A stretch of 9,126 bases of DNA from Stenotrophomonas sp. (GTDB lineage Bacteria > Pseudomonadota > Gammaproteobacteria > Xanthomonadales > Xanthomonadaceae). The first letter of the stretch is position 1, and every line of letters starts with the position of its first letter. Both the position numbers and the translations under genes were made by a program. The DNA lies in assembly GCA_003484865.1 (NCBI GenBank), contig DMZT01000225.1:1-9126 (forward strand), given 5' to 3'. Of this stretch, positions 6,714-9,126 are shown piece by piece. The notes under the pieces were generated by a model. It was not told the origin of the DNA, made no database searches, and saw only the letters and a list, made by a program, of their open reading frames with translations.

Positions 6714-7034
6714 ATGGAAACCCTGCGTTATCGCTTCCCCGGGCAGCACGATCTCACCGAGCGCGACCATCACGCGCTGGTCGGCGTGGTCGCCTCGGGC
6801 AATCTGGAAGTGCTGATCGAACCCACCCCGCTGGACGGTGCGATGGAGATCGAGGTGATCACCTCGGCCACCGGCTTCGACACCATCTGGCAGGCCGTGC
6901 TGGCCGACTTTGCCGCGCGCCACCCGCTGCGCAACGTGCGGTTGTCGATCAACGATGCCGGCGCGACACCGGCGGTGGTCAGCCTGCGGCTGCAGCAGGC
7001 GCTGGAAACCCTGCAGGAAGGAGACGCCGCGTGA
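6714..7034 (+). CDS. mdcC: Malonate decarboxylase acyl carrier protein (delta subunit)
   Basis: The protein has 106 residues, typical of MdcC. It carries the 2'-(5''-phosphoribosyl)-3'-dephospho-CoA arm on which malonyl and acetyl groups ride between MdcA and MdcD/MdcE. The conserved region LVGVVASGNLEVLIEP (22-37) contains Ser28, the likely attachment serine by analogy with Klebsiella MdcC. The C-terminal half shows VRLSINDAGATPAVVSLRLQ, another family hallmark. It is preceded by AAGGGG six bases before the ATG, a strong ribosome binding site suited to a carrier protein needed in quantity. Its stop overlaps the mdcD start by four bases (GTGA). Confidence 0.95.
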   Translation: METLRYRFPGQHDLTERDHHALVGVVASGNLEVLIEPTPLDGAMEIEVITSATGFDTIWQAVLADFAARHPLRNVRLSINDAGATPAVVSLRLQQALETLQEGDAA

Positions 7035-7927
7035 GCAGTCACAGCTTTTACGAGGCCGATGCCCGCGAGCGTATCCACGGACTGCTCGATGCCGGCAGCT
7101 TCAGCGAGTTCGTGGGCCCGGCCCGCCGCATCATCAGCCCACACCTGGCCCAGCTGGATCAGCCCGGTGCCTTCGATGACGGCATTGTGGTGGGCACGGG
7201 CAGCTTGAGCGGTCGTCATGTCCTGATCGCTGCGCAGCAGGGCCAGTTCATGGGGGGTGGCGTCGGCGAAGTGCACGGCGCCAAGCTCACCGGGCTGCTG
7301 GAGCGTGCCGTTGCGGTGCGCCCGGAGGCGGTGCTGCTGCTGCTCGACAGTGGCGGCGTGCGGCTGCATGAAGCCAACGCCGGCCTGGTCGCCATCTCCG
7401 AGATCATGCGGGCGGTGTTGGCCACCCGTGCCGCCGGGATTCCCGTGTTCGCCCTGATCGGCAGCGGCAACGGGGCATTCGGTGGGATGGGCATCGTTGC
7501 CCGCTGCTGCACGGCGGTGGTGATGTCCGAAGAAGGCCGTCTCTCGCTGTCCGGCCCGGAAGTGATCGAGACCGTACGCGGCGTGGAAGAGTTCGACTCG
7601 CGCGACCGTGCCCTGGTGTGGCGCGTGACCGGCGGCAAACACCGCTATCTGATCGGCGACGCGGTGCAGTTGGTGCCGGAACGCATCGAGGCGTTTACCG
7701 AGGCGGCACTGTCACTCATCGACGCCCACACAGAGACCGAAGACCCGTTGCAGGCCCTCGATCAGGCACACGCCCAGCTGGGCGCGCGGCTGCAGGCCTA
7801 TGGCGGCTGCCGCGATGGCCTGGAGGTCTGGACGCTGCAGGGCATCGCCGATGCCGGGCGGCTGCCCCTGCTGGACACCGCTGACTTCCTTGATGCCGTC
7901 AAGGATAGGAGCCTGCCATGGAACTGA
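7031..7927 (+). CDS. mdcD: Malonate decarboxylase beta subunit (malonyl-S-ACP decarboxylase)
   Basis: The protein has 298 residues and starts at GTG 7031 inside the end of mdcC, with AAGGAG in the mdcC tail (7017-7022) as ribosome binding site. It is a carboxyltransferase-type crotonase-fold protein that, with MdcE, removes CO2 from malonyl-S-MdcC and regenerates acetyl-S-MdcC. Family stretches are QQGQFMGGGVGEVHGAKLTG (69-88), LLLLDSGGVRLHEANAGL (102-119) and the glycine-rich GSGNGAFGGMG (144-154), which should help form the oxyanion hole. SEEGRLSLSGPEVIE follows. Its last ten bases overlap mdcE, which fits equal synthesis of the two partner subunits. No truncation or unusual residue is seen. 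Confidence 0.97.
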   Translation: MSSHSFYEADARERIHGLLDAGSFSEFVGPARRIISPHLAQLDQPGAFDDGIVVGTGSLSGRHVLIAAQQGQFMGGGVGEVHGAKLTGLLERAVAVRPEAVLLLLDSGGVRLHEANAGLVAISEIMRAVLATRAAGIPVFALIGSGNGAFGGMGIVARCCTAVVMSEEGRLSLSGPEVIETVRGVEEFDSRDRALVWRVTGGKHRYLIGDAVQLVPERIEAFTEAALSLIDAHTETEDPLQALDQAHAQLGARLQAYGGCRDGLEVWTLQGIADAGRLPLLDTADFLDAVKDRSLPWN

Positions 7928-8622
7928 CCCCGCTGCTGGATGCGCTGTTCCCGCTCGGCCATGCGGTCACCCGCGAGGACGATGTACTGGGCGGTACCGC
8001 GACCACCGCCGCCGGCGACGTCACCGTCATCGGCACCGCCAACAAGCTGGAGGTGGGTGTCGATCACGCACTGGCGCTGGCCGCCACCGTGCTGGCCAGC
8101 ACGCGCGCGCATCCGCAGCGACCGATCGTGATGCTCGTCGATACCGCCGGTCAGCGTTTGGCGCGCCGCGATGAAATGCTCGGCATCAACAGCTACTTCG
8201 CGCACCTGGCGCGTACGCTGGATCTGGCCCGCCGCCGCGGTGCGCCGCTGGTCAGCCTGGTCTACGGTGAATCCGTCAGCGGCGGTTTCCTGTCGTTCGG
8301 GCTGATGGCCGACCGCATCTATGCCCTGCCCGAAGCGCAGGTGCGCGTGATGGATCTGCGCGCGATGGCGCGCGTCACCAAACAGCCGCTTGAGAAACTG
8401 CAGGCGCTGAGCCAGAGCTCGCCGGTGTTCGCGCCGGGCGTGGAGAACTACGTACGCATGGGCGCGGTGGAGGCCGTCTGGGAGGGCGATCTGGCGCAGG
8501 CCCTGGTCGATGCGCTCCACGCGCCTGTCTCCGGCGATCAGCGTCGCGCCCGTGGCGCCGAGCGTGGTGGCCGCCTGTTGGCGCGCGATGTCGCCGCTGC
8601 CGTGGCCGCAGGCGAGGCCTGA
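7918..8622 (+). CDS. mdcE: Malonate decarboxylase gamma subunit
   Basis: The protein has 234 residues. It forms the decarboxylase with MdcD and has the second carboxyltransferase-type crotonase fold. Family stretches are VDTAGQRLARRDEMLGINSY, then YGESVSGGFLSFGLMADRIY and PEAQVRVMDLRAMARVTKQP. The ATG at 7918 has TAGGAG (7906-7911) six bases before it, the clearest ribosome binding site in the operon, and lies ten bases inside mdcD. In some bacteria this subunit is longer or split differently; here the length is the usual short form. Only three bases separate it from mdcG. Confidence 0.96.
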   Translation: MELTPLLDALFPLGHAVTREDDVLGGTATTAAGDVTVIGTANKLEVGVDHALALAATVLASTRAHPQRPIVMLVDTAGQRLARRDEMLGINSYFAHLARTLDLARRRGAPLVSLVYGESVSGGFLSFGLMADRIYALPEAQVRVMDLRAMARVTKQPLEKLQALSQSSPVFAPGVENYVRMGAVEAVWEGDLAQALVDALHAPVSGDQRRARGAERGGRLLARDVAAAVAAGEA

Positions 8623-8625
8623 ACC

Positions 8626-9126
8626 ATGCGCCGTCACGACCTGGTCTGGCTCGCTCCGCAGGCACCGTGGCAGGTGCTGACCCCGGGCGCGGATGCGCGC
8701 CTGCGGGCGTGGGCCCAAGCGCGCCTGCCCTTTGTCGTGGCGCGACGCGATCCGGTCACTGATGGCGATCAGCTGCGGCTGGGCGTGCCGTTGCCCTTGG
8801 CCGAGCGGCGCCAGCGGCTGTCTCTGCGGGTCGAACGCATCCACGTGCAGCGCACCGCACCGCCGCCGTTGCTGGCCGAGGTCGCCGAAGCACTGTCCGC
8901 CCCCTGGCGCGATGCACTGCGCCCTTTGCTGGCCGACCTGCTCGAACCCACCCGACCGCCCCGCGTGTTCGGCAGCTTCGCCTGGCAGAGCCTGACCGGC
9001 CTGCCGTATCTGCACGCCGGCTCCGATCTGGACCTGCTCTGGGAGATCACCGATCACGCGCATGCCGCGGCGTCCACCGAACGCATGCGGCGCTGGGAAC
9101 GCGAGCACGGCCTGCGCATCGATGGC
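8626..9126 (+). CDS. mdcG: Phosphoribosyl-dephospho-CoA transferase MdcG (3' partial)
   Basis: The frame is open to the right edge; 167 residues are visible of an expected ~205-210. MdcG transfers the 2'-(5''-triphosphoribosyl)-3'-dephospho-CoA precursor onto the serine of MdcC, making the holo carrier protein. The N-terminus MRRHDLVWL and the block GSFAWQSLTGLPYL (116-129), followed by GSDLDLLW (132-139), are the family signature. Asp134 and Asp136 fit the metal-binding nucleotidyltransferase motif. GGCGAGG lies about eight bases before the ATG. The gene follows mdcE by three bases, so it is operonic. The precursor synthase mdcB and the malonyl-CoA transacylase mdcH would be expected next, as in the Acinetobacter order A-C-D-E-G-B-H, but are beyond the window. 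Confidence 0.94.
   Translation, partial: MRRHDLVWLAPQAPWQVLTPGADARLRAWAQARLPFVVARRDPVTDGDQLRLGVPLPLAERRQRLSLRVERIHVQRTAPPPLLAEVAEALSAPWRDALRPLLADLLEPTRPPRVFGSFAWQSLTGLPYLHAGSDLDLLWEITDHAHAAASTERMRRWEREHGLRIDG

Noticed and set aside
7798..9108. 436-codon open frame on the minus strand opposite mdcD/mdcE/mdcG
   Set aside because: Three recognisable mdc genes lie on the other strand. The frame is Gln/Arg/His-rich without a motif.
1..9126. CRISPR array, tRNA, rRNA, insertion sequence or integrase
   Set aside because: Reading both strands, I found no short regularly spaced repeats, no RNA gene hallmarks and no transposase or integrase motifs.

Overview
This GC-rich window reads as chromosomal DNA of a gammaproteobacterium, most likely a member of the Xanthomonadaceae (Xanthomonas, Stenotrophomonas or a relative). 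That placement rests on codon use, dense gene packing, the DUF802/OmpA/DUF2894 neighbourhood and the mdcA-C-D-E-G order. It is inferred from recalled families, not from a search.

Layout. (1) Positions 2-3262, plus strand: three overlapping genes. They encode a MotA/TolQ-like membrane protein with a very long helical tail (5' end cut by the window), a MotB-like protein with one transmembrane helix carrying an Asp and a C-terminal OmpA peptidoglycan-binding domain, and a small soluble DUF2894-type protein. Together they look like an uncharacterised ion-driven stator module, similar in architecture to ZorA/ZorB of the Zorya anti-phage systems. (2) Positions 3338-4903, minus strand, of visibly lower GC: a small lipoprotein, a four-helix membrane protein, and a decayed HigB/HigA addiction module. 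In the module the antitoxin is intact, while the toxin has lost its centre and its C-terminus and runs in frame into the antitoxin. (3) Positions 5060-9126, plus strand: the start of a biotin-independent malonate decarboxylase operon, mdcA-mdcC-mdcD-mdcE-mdcG, with mdcG cut by the window end.

How the genes work together. MdcA moves malonate onto the acyl carrier protein MdcC, MdcD/MdcE decarboxylate the malonyl thioester to acetyl thioester, and MdcG installs the phosphoribosyl-dephospho-CoA arm on MdcC. mdcB and mdcH, also needed, are not in the window and probably lie downstream. A perfect inverted repeat just before mdcA is a candidate operator. The middle block looks like accessory DNA between two conserved operons. 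The stator-like cluster is the best candidate for an undescribed system. There is no gene-free stretch longer than 160 bases.
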